From Paenibacillus solanacearum (lineage in GTDB: Bacteria > Bacillota > Bacilli > Paenibacillales > NBRC-103111), in assembly GCF_910593845.1 (NCBI RefSeq), contig NZ_CAJVAS010000003.1, positions 124,001 through 188,000 of the forward strand: a stretch of 64,000 nucleotides of DNA. The letters are read 5' to 3'. Position numbers and translations under genes: made by a program. Below the pieces are notes generated by a model, which searched no databases, was not told where the DNA came from, and saw only the letters and a list, made by a program, of their open reading frames with translations. Of this stretch, positions 52,615 through 61,533 are shown piece by piece (within the stretch, counting starts at the first letter, position 1; each line of letters starts with the position of its first letter).

Positions 52615-53355
52615 ATGTCGACACCCAGCATTGCCGTTCAGGCGAGATTATGGGGCTTGGAACGGGTCGCATCCCATTACACGGAAGTATTCGATGAAAT
52701 CAGGCAGGCAGGCTATGCCGGCGTAGAGACGCGATTCACGCTGCTGCAGGAGCAAGAACAAGGCATTGCGGACTATTTGCGGCGCCATCCGGAGTTCTCC
52801 CTCGTTGCGCTGCACGCAGGGCTAAAGGGGTTCGACCGGGAGGATGTGGAGGAAACGCTGCGCAGGCTGCTTGAACAGATGAATCGCGTCCAGACCCGTT
52901 ATTTGCTCGTCAGTATGGGAAGCGAGAAAGAGCCGGAACCATGGTTCGAGCTTGCCGCGAAAATATCCGAGCTTTGCGATGAATACGGAGTGACCTTCTG
53001 TTATCACAATCATGCCGCGGAATTTAACGAGGGTACCGATTTCTTTGACCGGTTAACCGGCACCTACAAGGTGAAGCTGGCTGCCGACCTTGCCTGGGTT
53101 CATCGCGCAGGGCAGAACGTAACGGCATTTATCGACCGCTACGCCGAATCGATTCGATATATTCATGTGAAGGATACGCTTGGCGATCAATGGAAGGAGC
53201 TGGGCGAAGGGGAAGTTCCACTGCTCCCCATCTTGAAGCAAGCTTCCGCGCTGCAGCTTCCGTGGTGGACCGTCGAGCAGGATGATACGAAGCGCGAGCC
53301 GCTGCTCAGCGCCTCCATAAGCCGCGATTATTTGAGAGATCAATTCGGATTGTAG
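52615..53355 (+). CDS. Sugar phosphate isomerase/epimerase (IolE-like TIM barrel)
   Basis: A 246-residue TIM-barrel protein, shorter than the previous one. FCYHNHAAEFNEG, LAADLAWVHRAGQ and IRYIHVKDTLGDQWKELGEG match the metal-binding and active-site order of inosose dehydratase-like family members. The start follows GAAGAGGAGATTCGCCG, 25 bases after the previous stop. Last gene of the operon; a strong terminator follows. Confidence 0.91.
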   Translation: MSTPSIAVQARLWGLERVASHYTEVFDEIRQAGYAGVETRFTLLQEQEQGIADYLRRHPEFSLVALHAGLKGFDREDVEETLRRLLEQMNRVQTRYLLVSMGSEKEPEPWFELAAKISELCDEYGVTFCYHNHAAEFNEGTDFFDRLTGTYKVKLAADLAWVHRAGQNVTAFIDRYAESIRYIHVKDTLGDQWKELGEGEVPLLPILKQASALQLPWWTVEQDDTKREPLLSASISRDYLRDQFGL

Positions 53356-53378
53356 AAAATTCAGCCGGATCGCCGGCC

Positions 53379-53415
53379 GGAGATGGCTTCCTTCAAATTT
53401 GAAGGAGGCATCTCC
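53379..53415. terminator. Bidirectional terminator after TIM-barrel operon
   Basis: GGAGATG plus CTTCCTTCA (53379-53395) pairs with TTGAAGGAGG plus CATCTCC (to 53415), one bulge. It sits between the operon and the convergent AraC gene. Confidence 0.85.
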
Positions 53416-53489
53416 TATTTGGCATGCTTGCGTTGACGCGACGAATGAGCGGAGGTGCGGATTTGTTTTTTTTCGATCATCAGCTTTTC

Positions 53490-54344
53490 TTATGGCGAGC
53501 GGAGCCGATACGCATTCGGGGACATGCCATAATGTTTCTTGAACGCTTTGGAGAAGGAAAATAAATCCGGATAGCCGACCGATAACGCGATTTCGGTAAG
53601 CTTATAGTCGGTCTGCTCCAGCATATGCTTGGCTTTGTCCAGCTTCAGCTTTTGCAAGTATTTGACGGGGGGGAGGCCGTACGCTTCCTGAAATTTTTTG
53701 CTGAAGTAGCCCCGGTCTACGCCGACGAACGAGGCTGCTTCCTCGATCGTAATGTCTTCCGTGTAATGCGTTTCCAAATAATCCAGCCCTTTTTGCAGCC
53801 ACGTGACGGCCGGCTCATGCCCGGTTCCGAACTGCCGGCCGCCGGCCAGCGACAGCGAGTCAAACAGGCGATACAGCATGCCGAGCCTTCCCAGATCGCT
53901 ATGTGCGTGCTCCGGGTCGTTCACAAGGTCAAAGAAAGCCTCGAGCAGCAGGGTCACCTCGGGTCGCAGAACAGACGAGCGATAAGGCGAAGCGGAGGTG
54001 AGGCCGATACGGTCCAATAGGTGGGCGGCTCGTTTGCCGTCAAACGCAATCCACGCCATCTGGAGCAGATTTTCTTTGGAGGTATAGTATTCGTGCGCTA
54101 CGTTCGGGAACAAGCAGAAGGCGTCGCCTTGACCTAGCGTATACCGCTCGTTCGACTGCACATAGGTGCCTTCGCCTTGCATAATGAAATGCAAGCTGTA
54201 GTAGGACGTAACTCGCGGACCGGTGTGGTAGTTCGGCTTGGCCGTGTTCCGGCCGAGCCGTACGGGCCAGATCGGGCCGCTCTTTTCTATCGAGGTCGGC
54301 GTGAAAAAGTGGCGCTCCGCATATTCGATCGATTCTTCCTGCAT
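53490..54344 (-). CDS. AraC family transcriptional regulator
   Basis: A 284-residue regulator. The cupin-type N-domain includes HFFTPTSIEKSGPIWPV, HFIMQGEGTYVQSNER and CLFPNVAHEYYTS. The C-terminal helix-turn-helix pair includes IEEAASFVGVDRGYFSKKFQ and LTEIALSVGYPDLFSFSKAF, then KKHYGMSP. The ATG at 54344 (MQEESIEY) is 10 bases after AAAGGAGG; the longer frame has no such site. It is divergent from the monooxygenase gene at 54561 across promoter P3, its likely target. A decayed homologue lies at 61215-61433. Confidence 0.93.
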   Translation of the reverse strand: MQEESIEYAERHFFTPTSIEKSGPIWPVRLGRNTAKPNYHTGPRVTSYYSLHFIMQGEGTYVQSNERYTLGQGDAFCLFPNVAHEYYTSKENLLQMAWIAFDGKRAAHLLDRIGLTSASPYRSSVLRPEVTLLLEAFFDLVNDPEHAHSDLGRLGMLYRLFDSLSLAGGRQFGTGHEPAVTWLQKGLDYLETHYTEDITIEEAASFVGVDRGYFSKKFQEAYGLPPVKYLQKLKLDKAKHMLEQTDYKLTEIALSVGYPDLFSFSKAFKKHYGMSPNAYRLRSP

Positions 54345-54428
54345 ATAACGGCAACCTCCTTTTTTTCTCAGTTTATGATATCCATAAGCCAATGGCAAGA
54401 AGACTTTGCTATAAAGTGAGTACACAAA

Positions 54429-54488
54429 ATGACAAATAAAGGCGCACACATTATGACATTGACGGTGTTATGGATGAGTTGATAAGAT
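54429..54488 (+). promoter_or_regulatory. AraC-type promoter P3 of the monooxygenase operon
   Basis: ATGACA at 54429-54434 and 54453-54458, 24 bp apart, both in A/T-rich context (CAAAATGACAAA, TTATGACATT), with GCGCAC between them. TAAGAT (54483-54488) begins 30 bp after the start of the second box. No -35 consensus. Confidence 0.65.
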
Positions 54489-54560
54489 CCTTTTAATTCC
54501 TCGCGTAACGACGGGAATACGCTGCATGTAACCGAACATTTCTTTCAGGAGGTTTATCCG

Positions 54561-55895
54561 ATGAGTTCTTCCACGGCACAGCGCATCATCCATCTGGGGG
54601 TCTTTCTCGACGTTTCCGGCCATTATGCCAGCGCTTGGCGCCATCCTTCCACGCAGGCCGGCCGCTTTCTCGATCTCAGCTATTACAAGCAATTGGCAGG
54701 CCTGGCGGAGCAGGGGAAGCTGGACATGGTGTTTTTGTCGGATCGTTATGGCATACCGGATGTGTACGGCAACCGTTTTGATGCGACCGTTCGCTCGATT
54801 TCCTCCTCTTCGGCGAAGCTGGACCCGGTTACGTTAATTACGGCGATTGCCGCAATCACCGAGCGGATCGGCATCGCTGCGACTTCCTCCACCAGCTTCA
54901 CGGAACCGTTTCTGACGGCCAGGCAATTCGCCACCATCGATCATTTGAGCGGGGGACGCGCCGGCTGGAATGTAGTCACGTCGACCAGCGATAACGAAGC
55001 CCGCAATTTCAGCCGGGATCGATTGCTGGATCATGAGGCCCGGTACGAGCGGGCGCAAGAGTTCATCGAGGCGGTCACCGGGCTATGGGACAGCTGGGAA
55101 GACGGAGCGCTTCTTCTCGATAAGGCAGGGGGCGTGTTTGCCGATGCCGCCAAAATTCACTATGCACATTACCAGGGGAACTACTTTCAGGTTCGCGGTC
55201 CGCTCGACGTGCCGCGTTCGCCGCAAGGGCGCCCTGTCATTATTCAAGCCGGGTCCTCGGAAGCCGGTAGAGATTTTGCCGCCCGGTTCGCGGAAGTGAT
55301 CTTCACGGCGCAGCCGACCCTCCAGTCCGCGCAGTCGTTCTACGCCGACATGAAGCGGCGGGCGGCGGCGAAGGGGCGTTCGCCGGAACAGGTGAAGATT
55401 ATGCCGGGCGTGATGCCGATCGTCGCCGAGTCGGAAGCGGAAGCGCGCAAGATCGAAGCCTCGTTGTCCGAACTTGTCGACCCGCTGGCCGGCTTAGCGC
55501 TGTTATCGGATCAAATCAACTACGATCTATCGGTGCATCCGCTCGACGAGCCGCTGCCCGAACTGCAGACCGTGACCGGTATGCAAAGCCGCCTGCAGCT
55601 GGTCTCCAAGATGCTTCAAACGGAACGGCTGACGCTGCGTGAGCTCGGACGCTTCTATGCCGGCAGCCGGATGCACCGGAAAGCCGTCGGTTCTCCGGAG
55701 CAAGTCGCCGATTTCATGGAGGAATGGTTCACCGGAGGGGCATGCGACGGGTTTAATCTGATGTTCCCGATCGTTCCTGACAGTATGGAGCAATTCATTC
55801 GTCTGGTCGTTCCCGAGCTGCAGCGGAGAGGATTGTTCCGAACGGAGTATACGGGACGAACGCTCCGCGAGCATCTCGGCCTGCCACGTCCTTGA
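54561..55895 (+). CDS. LLM-class flavin-dependent monooxygenase (NtaA/SnaA/DszA family)
   Basis: A 444-residue bacterial-luciferase-like TIM-barrel enzyme that uses reduced FMN and O2. WRHPSTQAGRFLDLSYYKQL near the N-terminus, LDMVFLSDRYG, TSFTEPFLTARQFATIDHLS, GRAGWNVVTS and VIIQAGSSEAGRDFAARF are family hallmarks. Relatives oxidise nitrilotriacetate, sulfur heterocycles or sulfonates. The partner flavin reductase is not in the window. The start follows CAGGAGGTTTATCCG. The gene is followed by a Gfo/Idh dehydrogenase 85 bases downstream. Confidence 0.93.
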   Translation: MSSSTAQRIIHLGVFLDVSGHYASAWRHPSTQAGRFLDLSYYKQLAGLAEQGKLDMVFLSDRYGIPDVYGNRFDATVRSISSSSAKLDPVTLITAIAAITERIGIAATSSTSFTEPFLTARQFATIDHLSGGRAGWNVVTSTSDNEARNFSRDRLLDHEARYERAQEFIEAVTGLWDSWEDGALLLDKAGGVFADAAKIHYAHYQGNYFQVRGPLDVPRSPQGRPVIIQAGSSEAGRDFAARFAEVIFTAQPTLQSAQSFYADMKRRAAAKGRSPEQVKIMPGVMPIVAESEAEARKIEASLSELVDPLAGLALLSDQINYDLSVHPLDEPLPELQTVTGMQSRLQLVSKMLQTERLTLRELGRFYAGSRMHRKAVGSPEQVADFMEEWFTGGACDGFNLMFPIVPDSMEQFIRLVVPELQRRGLFRTEYTGRTLREHLGLPRP

Positions 55896-55980
55896 CTCGG
55901 CGAGGGTTCCTGTATGCATTTCCAACATGCCACAACAAGCAGTCAGTCTACTATCGAACTCAACGAAACGGGGTGCCGGA

Positions 55981-57042
55981 ATGAGTATTAGATACGGATT
56001 AATCGGGTACGGAGCGTGGGGAAGCTTTCATGCGAAAGCGATCGAAGCGACCGCTTCCGCGGAGCTCATCGCGATCGCAGCATCGTCGCAGGAGACAGCG
56101 CAGAAGGCGCGGAGCCAGCATCAAGCCGATGTGTATACGGATTACACGCAGCTGCTGATGCGGGACGATATCGATGTGGTCGACATCGTCGTCCCCAATC
56201 ATCTTCATCATGAGGTGGCGCTTCGGGCGCTGCAAGCGGGTAAGCATATTTTGCTGGAAAAGCCGATGGCGTTGACGGTGGAAGCGTGCGAAGAGCTGAA
56301 CCGTGAAGCAAGCCGTAGAGGATTAACGATCCAGATTGGCTTCGAGCTTCGCTATTCCCCTCTATGGGGAACCGTCAAACAAATGATCGGCGAAGGCCAG
56401 ATCGGCGCGTTAAAGACGGCTTCGATTCATTTGTCCCGCTTTCCTTACCGGAACGGCGCGGACGGCTGGCGGAAGGATGCGAGCCGCGTAGGCAACTGGA
56501 TCTTGGAGGAGCCCGTTCACTTTTATGATCTTGTCAAATGGTACTTCGGCGGCCAGGAAGAGCCGATGAGCGTATACGCGCTCGGCAATTCGCGCCAGCC
56601 GGCGGACGAAAACCGCGGTTTATTCGAAAATATTAACACGAGCATCTCCTTCTCCAAGGGCGGGTTCGCAACCGTGAACCAGACGCTGGCCGCGTACGGA
56701 CATAACTTGACCGGTGAGTTCATCGGCACAAGCGGGGTGCTCCAGGCGAAGTGGCTCGGCGCTTCCGACCGGATTCGCAACCCGGAATACCAGCTTGTTT
56801 ACTTCGACGGGCAAATGCATCGGGAAATCGAAATCAACAAGATGCCGGGTGAATTATTCGAGCTGGAGTATCAGCTGGAGCACTTTACGCAGCGCATCGC
56901 AGAGGGCCGCCAGCCTGACGTAAGCGGCGAAGACGGATTATGGGCGGTGAAGTTGAGTCTGGCTGCCCAGGACTCGATCGTTAGCGGACAGATCGTTGCG
57001 CTGAGCCCCACGGCCGCCGTCGGCTCACAAACCGAAGGATAG
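55981..57042 (+). CDS. Gfo/Idh/MocA family dehydrogenase
   Basis: A 353-residue dehydrogenase. YGLIGYGAWGSFHAKAI is the Rossmann motif, VVPNHLHHEVAL and ILLEKPMALT (catalytic-type Lys) follow, and the C-domain includes WILEEPVHFYDLVKWYFGG. It is the third dehydrogenase of this family in the window. The ATG at 55981 follows ACGGGGTGCCGGA; a longer upstream frame has no ribosome-binding site. Likely co-transcribed with the monooxygenase. Confidence 0.93.
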   Translation: MSIRYGLIGYGAWGSFHAKAIEATASAELIAIAASSQETAQKARSQHQADVYTDYTQLLMRDDIDVVDIVVPNHLHHEVALRALQAGKHILLEKPMALTVEACEELNREASRRGLTIQIGFELRYSPLWGTVKQMIGEGQIGALKTASIHLSRFPYRNGADGWRKDASRVGNWILEEPVHFYDLVKWYFGGQEEPMSVYALGNSRQPADENRGLFENINTSISFSKGGFATVNQTLAAYGHNLTGEFIGTSGVLQAKWLGASDRIRNPEYQLVYFDGQMHREIEINKMPGELFELEYQLEHFTQRIAEGRQPDVSGEDGLWAVKLSLAAQDSIVSGQIVALSPTAAVGSQTEG

Positions 57043-57090
57043 AGCTTGGATACCGGAACGGCACATGGCGAAATCGCCGACCAACGATAC

Positions 57091-57126
57091 GGAGACAGCG
57101 GAGCATAAACCGTTGTTTCCTTTTTT
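57091..57126 (+). terminator. Intrinsic terminator after Gfo/Idh gene
   Basis: GGAGACAGCGG (57091-57101) pairs with CCGTTGTTTCC (57110-57120), two G-T pairs, followed by six T residues. Confidence 0.85.
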
Positions 57127-57180
57127 ATTTTGTCTTCAACCCAGCATTTCGCAGTCTTCAGATCAGCCTTCAGATCGGTA

Positions 57181-57209
57181 TTGACGGCAAACGAAGGGAA
57201 TGCTATATT
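57181..57209 (+). promoter_or_regulatory. Promoter of lipoprotein gene and leader D
   Basis: TTGACG (57181-57186) and TATATT (57204-57209) are 17 bp apart. It lies after the terminator at 57091 and before leader D, so leader D is a true 5' leader and not the end of the previous operon. No ATGACA boxes were found here. Confidence 0.7.
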
Positions 57210-57246
57210 AATACCATTAATTCATAGAAAACCGATAGGAATTGAC

Positions 57247-57315
57247 GTGTCTACCGGACCGCCGGAGACACCTTTATTTTGAGCTATTTGCTCATGGTAG
57301 AGGTGTCTCTTTTTT
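57247..57315 (+). promoter_or_regulatory. 5' leader with mutually exclusive hairpins (attenuator D)
   Basis: Hairpin 1: GTGTCT (57247-57252) plus CCGG pairs with CCGG plus AGACAC (57266-57271). Hairpin 2: GAGACACCT (57265-57273) pairs with AGGTGTCTC (57301-57309), with an inner GAGC/GCTC stem and a T-run, an intrinsic terminator. The AGACAC bases are used by both, so forming hairpin 1 should prevent termination. This is the clearest of the five leaders. Confidence 0.68.
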
Positions 57316-57383
57316 GCGTGCGTAGGCGTTAAGACCGGCAACGCTCATGGGACAGTTGCATACAACAAGGGGAGGAACATCCA

Positions 57384-58691
57384 TTGAAAACAGCTAGGAG
57401 ATTCGGCATTATTGTGACAAGCGCATCGCTATTACTTGCGGGAGGTTGCGCTCCTGCGAAGAACGGAGTGAAACCGGAAGAAGCGAAAGGGGTATCATCG
57501 GAACCGATAACGTTATCTTTCTTGCAAACTTCGGCGAAGATGACGGATGACGAGTTCAAGCAATGGGTAGCCGATCCCGTCAAGAAGAAATATCCGAATA
57601 TTACGCTGACGCTTGTTCGCGAGGATAGCCCGGAAAAATTAGCCCAGCTCATCGCGATTGATCAATTGCCGGACATTATTTATGCGGGACCGGTAACCGC
57701 GGCGAAAATCGTGGAGCTACAAGCTGCGCAGGATTTAACACCGCTCATCAAACAAAATAACGTCGATCTGGCAGCGTTCGAGCCCGCAGGGGTCGAGATC
57801 GTCAAGCAGTTATCGGATAGCGGCAAGCTGCTTGCGTTACCGCTGGCGTTTAACTTTTCCGCGTTGTATTACAATAAGGACATATTCGACCGATTCGCCG
57901 TTCCGTACCCGAAAGACGGAATGAGCTGGGAGCAAGCCATTGAGCTGGCCAAACCGCTCACCCGCCTGGACGATGGGGTGCAGTACCAGGGACTCGCGAT
58001 CGACGGAAACATCAACCGGCTTGGGGAACAGCTCGCACTATCCACGGTCGATCCGAAGACGCTGAGGTCTGCTCTGCAAACGGATAGCTGGAAGACGGTA
58101 TTCGAAACGTACCGCGGCATCGGGCAAATTCCGGGCAACTGGCTGGAAAATCCGCAGCGCATCCCTGCCTTCCAGAAAAGTCGAAGCTTGGCCATGCTTG
58201 CCGGTCTTAGCGCGAGAATAGGTGAGTTCGAACAAATGCAAAACGAAGGACAGCCCTTAAACTGGGATATGGTTACGTTGCCCGCATTCCAGCAAGCGCC
58301 GAAAAATGCATTCGGCGGAGGCGTCTTTTACTTGATGACTTCTTCCAAAAGCAAGCACCAGACAGAGGCGTTCCAGGTACTTAAGCTGTTGGTTGAGGAT
58401 GAGGTACAATCCATACTGAGCAAACAGGGACGGCGAACCGCGCTCAAGGATCCGAAATATAACAAACTGTTCGGAGAGGACTTGAAATCTTTACAAGGCA
58501 AGAATAAGGCGGCTATCTTTAACATGGTTTCGGCGCCGCAAACCATCGCCACGCCTTACGATGACGCTGCTTTTAAAGAGCTGGTTGCAGGCGGCAATCA
58601 GGTGGCGAAGGACAGCAGCGTCGACGTAAACACGATTGTGCGGCAAACGGACGAGAAAATCAACAAGGCGATCGAGTCGCTCAAGAAGTAA
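57384..58691 (+). CDS. Extracellular solute-binding lipoprotein (family 1), orphan
   Basis: A 435-residue membrane-anchored sugar-binding protein. The lipobox is LAGGC (Cys at 22). LPDIIYAGP, SALYYNKDIFDRFA, VPYPKDGMSWEQ and the C-terminal DVNTIVRQTDEKINKAIE are shared with the other lipoproteins. The start codon is TTG, 9 bases after AAGGGGAGG. No permease genes adjoin it. It is expressed behind leader D. Confidence 0.92.
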   Translation: MKTARRFGIIVTSASLLLAGGCAPAKNGVKPEEAKGVSSEPITLSFLQTSAKMTDDEFKQWVADPVKKKYPNITLTLVREDSPEKLAQLIAIDQLPDIIYAGPVTAAKIVELQAAQDLTPLIKQNNVDLAAFEPAGVEIVKQLSDSGKLLALPLAFNFSALYYNKDIFDRFAVPYPKDGMSWEQAIELAKPLTRLDDGVQYQGLAIDGNINRLGEQLALSTVDPKTLRSALQTDSWKTVFETYRGIGQIPGNWLENPQRIPAFQKSRSLAMLAGLSARIGEFEQMQNEGQPLNWDMVTLPAFQQAPKNAFGGGVFYLMTSSKSKHQTEAFQVLKLLVEDEVQSILSKQGRRTALKDPKYNKLFGEDLKSLQGKNKAAIFNMVSAPQTIATPYDDAAFKELVAGGNQVAKDSSVDVNTIVRQTDEKINKAIESLKK

Positions 58692-58749
58692 TAATTGTAT
58701 CCTGATGCATCCCGGAATTATAGCGCCAAGCTGATAAGAGTATCGAAGG

Positions 58750-58796
58750 GCTGTCCCCAAGTCATTAGATGACGGAAGGACAGCTTCTTTGTCTTT
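58750..58796 (+). terminator. Intrinsic terminator after lipoprotein gene
   Basis: GCTGTCC (58750-58756) and GGACAGC (58778-58784) enclose a GTCAT/ATGAC inner stem and are followed by a T-rich tail ending in TTTTTT. Confidence 0.85.
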
Positions 58797-58890
58797 TTTG
58801 ACGGAAGTCATTTCATAGGTTATGTTAAAATATGGATGATCCTACAATGTCAATAGAAGCAGAGATTAATGATTGAAAGGATGTTGTGTT

Positions 58891-61146
58891 ATGAAGGATT
58901 CCAATCAGGAGTTTATCGTCATCTCGGGCGCGAGGGAAAACAATCTCAAGAACGTATCCCTGCGCATTCCCAAGCGCAAAATTACGATCTTCACCGGCGT
59001 TTCCGGGTCCGGCAAGTCATCGATCGTCTTCGATACGATCGCCGCAGAATCCACACGGCTGCTGAATGAGAACTTCAGCATGTTCGTGCGCACGTTCCTG
59101 CCCCGCGTGCCGCAGCCGGATACAGATGCGATCGAGAACCTGAGCATGGCCGTGATTGTGGATCAGAAGCGGCTGGGCGGCGGTTCCCATTCCACGATGG
59201 GTACGATTACCGATATTTCTCCCATTCTGCGGCTTCTCTTCTCCCGAGTAGGCCAGCCTTATGTGGGACAAGCGCATGTGTTCTCATTTAACGATCCGCA
59301 AGGCATGTGTCCCGAATGCAACGGGATTGGCCGCAAGCTGGGCGTCGACATGAGCAAGGCGGTGGACATGTCCAAGTCGCTCAATGAAGGAGCCATCATG
59401 CTGCCGGACTATTCGGTAAGCGGCTGGGAATGGAATATGGTCGTACAGTCAGGGTCTTTCGATCCCGATAAGAAGTTAAGCGACTATTCGAATGAGGAGC
59501 TGGAGCAGCTGCTGTATGCCAAGGCGAGGAAAGTGGAGATGGATTTCGCCGGCAAGACAATGAACATTACCGTAGAGGGCGTTATCGAGAAGTTCACCAA
59601 CAAGTACATCAAGCAGGATGTGAAGACGAAATCCGAGCGCACACAGCGAGCCGTTGCGCCGTACATCTCCGAGGGTCCCTGCATTAGCTGCCGCGGCGCG
59701 AGACTCAGTCAGGCCGCGCTCAGCTGCAGGGTCAATGGACTCAACATTGCGGAGATGTCCTCCATGGAGGTCGGGGGGCTGATCCGCGTTATTCGGGAGA
59801 TTGACGACGCGGTCGCCAGGCCGATCGTGAAGTCGTTGACGGAGCGGCTGCAGCATCTCGTGGATATCGGCTTGGACTACCTGACGCTGGATCGCGAGAC
59901 GGATACATTGTCCGGGGGCGAGTCGCAGCGCGTCAAGATGGTGAAGCACCTGAGCGGCAGTCTGGTGGATGTGACTTACATCTTCGATGAGCCCAGCGTC
60001 GGGCTGCATCCTCGCGATGTTCACCGGTTAAATGAATTGCTTCAGAAGCTGCGCGACAAAGGCAATACCGTCATTGTCGTCGAGCATGATCCCGATGTAA
60101 TTAAGGTGGCGGATCATATCGTCGACGTCGGGCCTTACGCCGGCAGCCGCGGCGGGGCCATTGTATATGAAGGAAGCTTCCAAGGTCTGCTGGAATCAGG
60201 TACGCTGACGGGCGCCCATATGAAGCGGCCGCTCCAGTTGAAGCAGGATTGCAGGCAGCCGTCCGGCAAGCTGTCCATCAGCAACGCCACCCTGCACAAC
60301 CTGCGGGACGTAAGCGTAGATATTCCAACCGGCGTACTGACGGTGGTGACAGGTGTCGCCGGCTCGGGCAAGAGCACGCTGATCAACGAAGTGTTCCTTA
60401 GCCAGCATCCGGATGCGATTGTCATCGACCAATCGGCGGTCGGCGTGTCAACACGCTCGAATCCCGCGACCTACACAGGTATCATGGATGAGGTGCGCAA
60501 GGCGTTTGCTTCCGCGAACAAGGTGAGCCCGGGCTTGTTCAGCTTCAATTCCAAAGGAGCTTGCGAGAACTGCCAGGGGCTGGGCGTCGTATATACGGAT
60601 CTTGCATTCCTCGACAGCGTAAAGCTGCCTTGCGACGTATGCGGAGGCCGGCGGTTCAAGGAAGAGGTGCTCGCATACGAGCTGAACGGTAAATCCATTG
60701 CAGATGTGCTGGAGATGACGGTGGAGCAGGCATTGGAATTTTTCCAGCTCAAAGAGGTTGTGCGCAAGCTTCAGGCGATGAGCGATGTGGGGCTGAACTA
60801 TATTACGCTGGGCCAGCCGCTCAGCACGCTCTCGGGCGGGGAATGCCAGCGCATCAAGCTGGCAAGCGAGCTGCATAAGAAAGGCAGCATCTACGTGATG
60901 GACGAGCCGACGACCGGCTTGCATATGTCGGATATCGGTCAGCTGACGGGGATGATGAACCGTCTCGTGGATGCCGGTAATACGGTCATCGTCATCGAGC
61001 ACAACCTTGACGTGATCAGCCAAGCCGATTGGATCATCGATATGGGACCGGACGGAGGGAGCAAGGGAGGCCAAGTCGTGTTCGAGGGCATCCCTTCCCA
61101 GATCATCCATGCGGAGCCGTCAATCACGGGAAGATACTTGAAGTAA
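58891..61146 (+). CDS. Class II UvrA-like ABC ATPase
   Basis: A 751-residue relative of excinuclease subunit A. Two ATPase halves are present: Walker A FTGVSGSGKSSIVFDT and VTGVAGSGKSTLINEV; signatures TLSGGESQRVKM and TLSGGECQRIKL; Walker B YIFDEPSVGLHPRD and YVMDEPTTGLHMSD. Zinc-finger cysteine pairs occur in CPECNGIG, CISCRG, CENCQGLG and CDVCGG. The protein is about 200 residues shorter than true UvrA (about 950), as in class II UvrA proteins that lack the UvrB-binding region and are linked to drug or DNA-damage tolerance. The ATG at 58891 follows AAAGG by 10 bases; an ATG six codons upstream is less likely. Monocistronic. Confidence 0.92.
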   Translation: MKDSNQEFIVISGARENNLKNVSLRIPKRKITIFTGVSGSGKSSIVFDTIAAESTRLLNENFSMFVRTFLPRVPQPDTDAIENLSMAVIVDQKRLGGGSHSTMGTITDISPILRLLFSRVGQPYVGQAHVFSFNDPQGMCPECNGIGRKLGVDMSKAVDMSKSLNEGAIMLPDYSVSGWEWNMVVQSGSFDPDKKLSDYSNEELEQLLYAKARKVEMDFAGKTMNITVEGVIEKFTNKYIKQDVKTKSERTQRAVAPYISEGPCISCRGARLSQAALSCRVNGLNIAEMSSMEVGGLIRVIREIDDAVARPIVKSLTERLQHLVDIGLDYLTLDRETDTLSGGESQRVKMVKHLSGSLVDVTYIFDEPSVGLHPRDVHRLNELLQKLRDKGNTVIVVEHDPDVIKVADHIVDVGPYAGSRGGAIVYEGSFQGLLESGTLTGAHMKRPLQLKQDCRQPSGKLSISNATLHNLRDVSVDIPTGVLTVVTGVAGSGKSTLINEVFLSQHPDAIVIDQSAVGVSTRSNPATYTGIMDEVRKAFASANKVSPGLFSFNSKGACENCQGLGVVYTDLAFLDSVKLPCDVCGGRRFKEEVLAYELNGKSIADVLEMTVEQALEFFQLKEVVRKLQAMSDVGLNYITLGQPLSTLSGGECQRIKLASELHKKGSIYVMDEPTTGLHMSDIGQLTGMMNRLVDAGNTVIVIEHNLDVISQADWIIDMGPDGGSKGGQVVFEGIPSQIIHAEPSITGRYLK

Positions 61147-61162
61147 ACATCTGCTCAACCAT

Positions 61163-61190
61163 GGCTGCCGGCAAAAATCGGCAGCCTTTC
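61163..61190 (+). terminator. Intrinsic terminator after UvrA-like gene
   Basis: GGCTGCCG (61163-61170) and CGGCAGCC (61179-61186) form a perfect 8-bp stem followed by TTTCTTC. Confidence 0.8.
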
Positions 61191-61214
61191 TTCATCTTCC
61201 CGGCCTGTGTAGCG

Positions 61215-61433
61215 GATTTCCTTCGACTTGCCGACAACCTTCTTGAACGCTTTGGAAAAAGTGAATAAATCCGGATAGCCAGCCCATGATACCCCGGAAT
61301 ACGCTTGATTTCATCAAATCGTTATCCGATTTGTCGCTGTTGCGAACCAACTCTCGAAAGCCGTCGGAGTAAAATAATGAATCTCGCTCGACTGCACGTC
61401 GCCTCTCTCCCCGTATTCGTTATTCCGCTCCAT
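61215..61433 (-). pseudogene. Decayed AraC-family regulator with internal deletion
   Basis: On the minus strand, the upstream part (61314-61433) reads VQSSEIHYFTPTAFESWFA, matching the N-terminus of the AraC protein at 53490 (EYAERHFFTPTSIEKSG), then hits a stop. The downstream part (about 61215-61285, another reading stretch) reads AGYPDLFTFSKAFKKVVGKS, matching its C-terminal helix-turn-helix (VGYPDLFSFSKAFKKHYGMS). The roughly 200 residues between them in the intact protein are missing. It lies divergent to the lipoprotein at 61811, the place an AraC partner would occupy. Confidence 0.8.
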
Positions 61434-61533
61434 GGAGTCCATCTGAAATACCGCCTCGTTTGCTCAGCTTTGCCATATGGCAAGGCCTTGGCCAACCGGC
61501 GGCAACTGATTTGCGAATGCAAAAGAACGCAAA

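Noticed and set aside
57091..57315. Leader D as a second terminator of the upstream dehydrogenase operon
   Set aside because: A complete terminator (57091-57126) and a good promoter (57181-57209) come between the operon and leader D.
61431..61510. Insertion-sequence end near TTTGCCATATGGCAAGGCC
   Set aside because: A small local palindrome (near 61469-61490) exists, but there is no transposase, no second inverted repeat and no target duplication.
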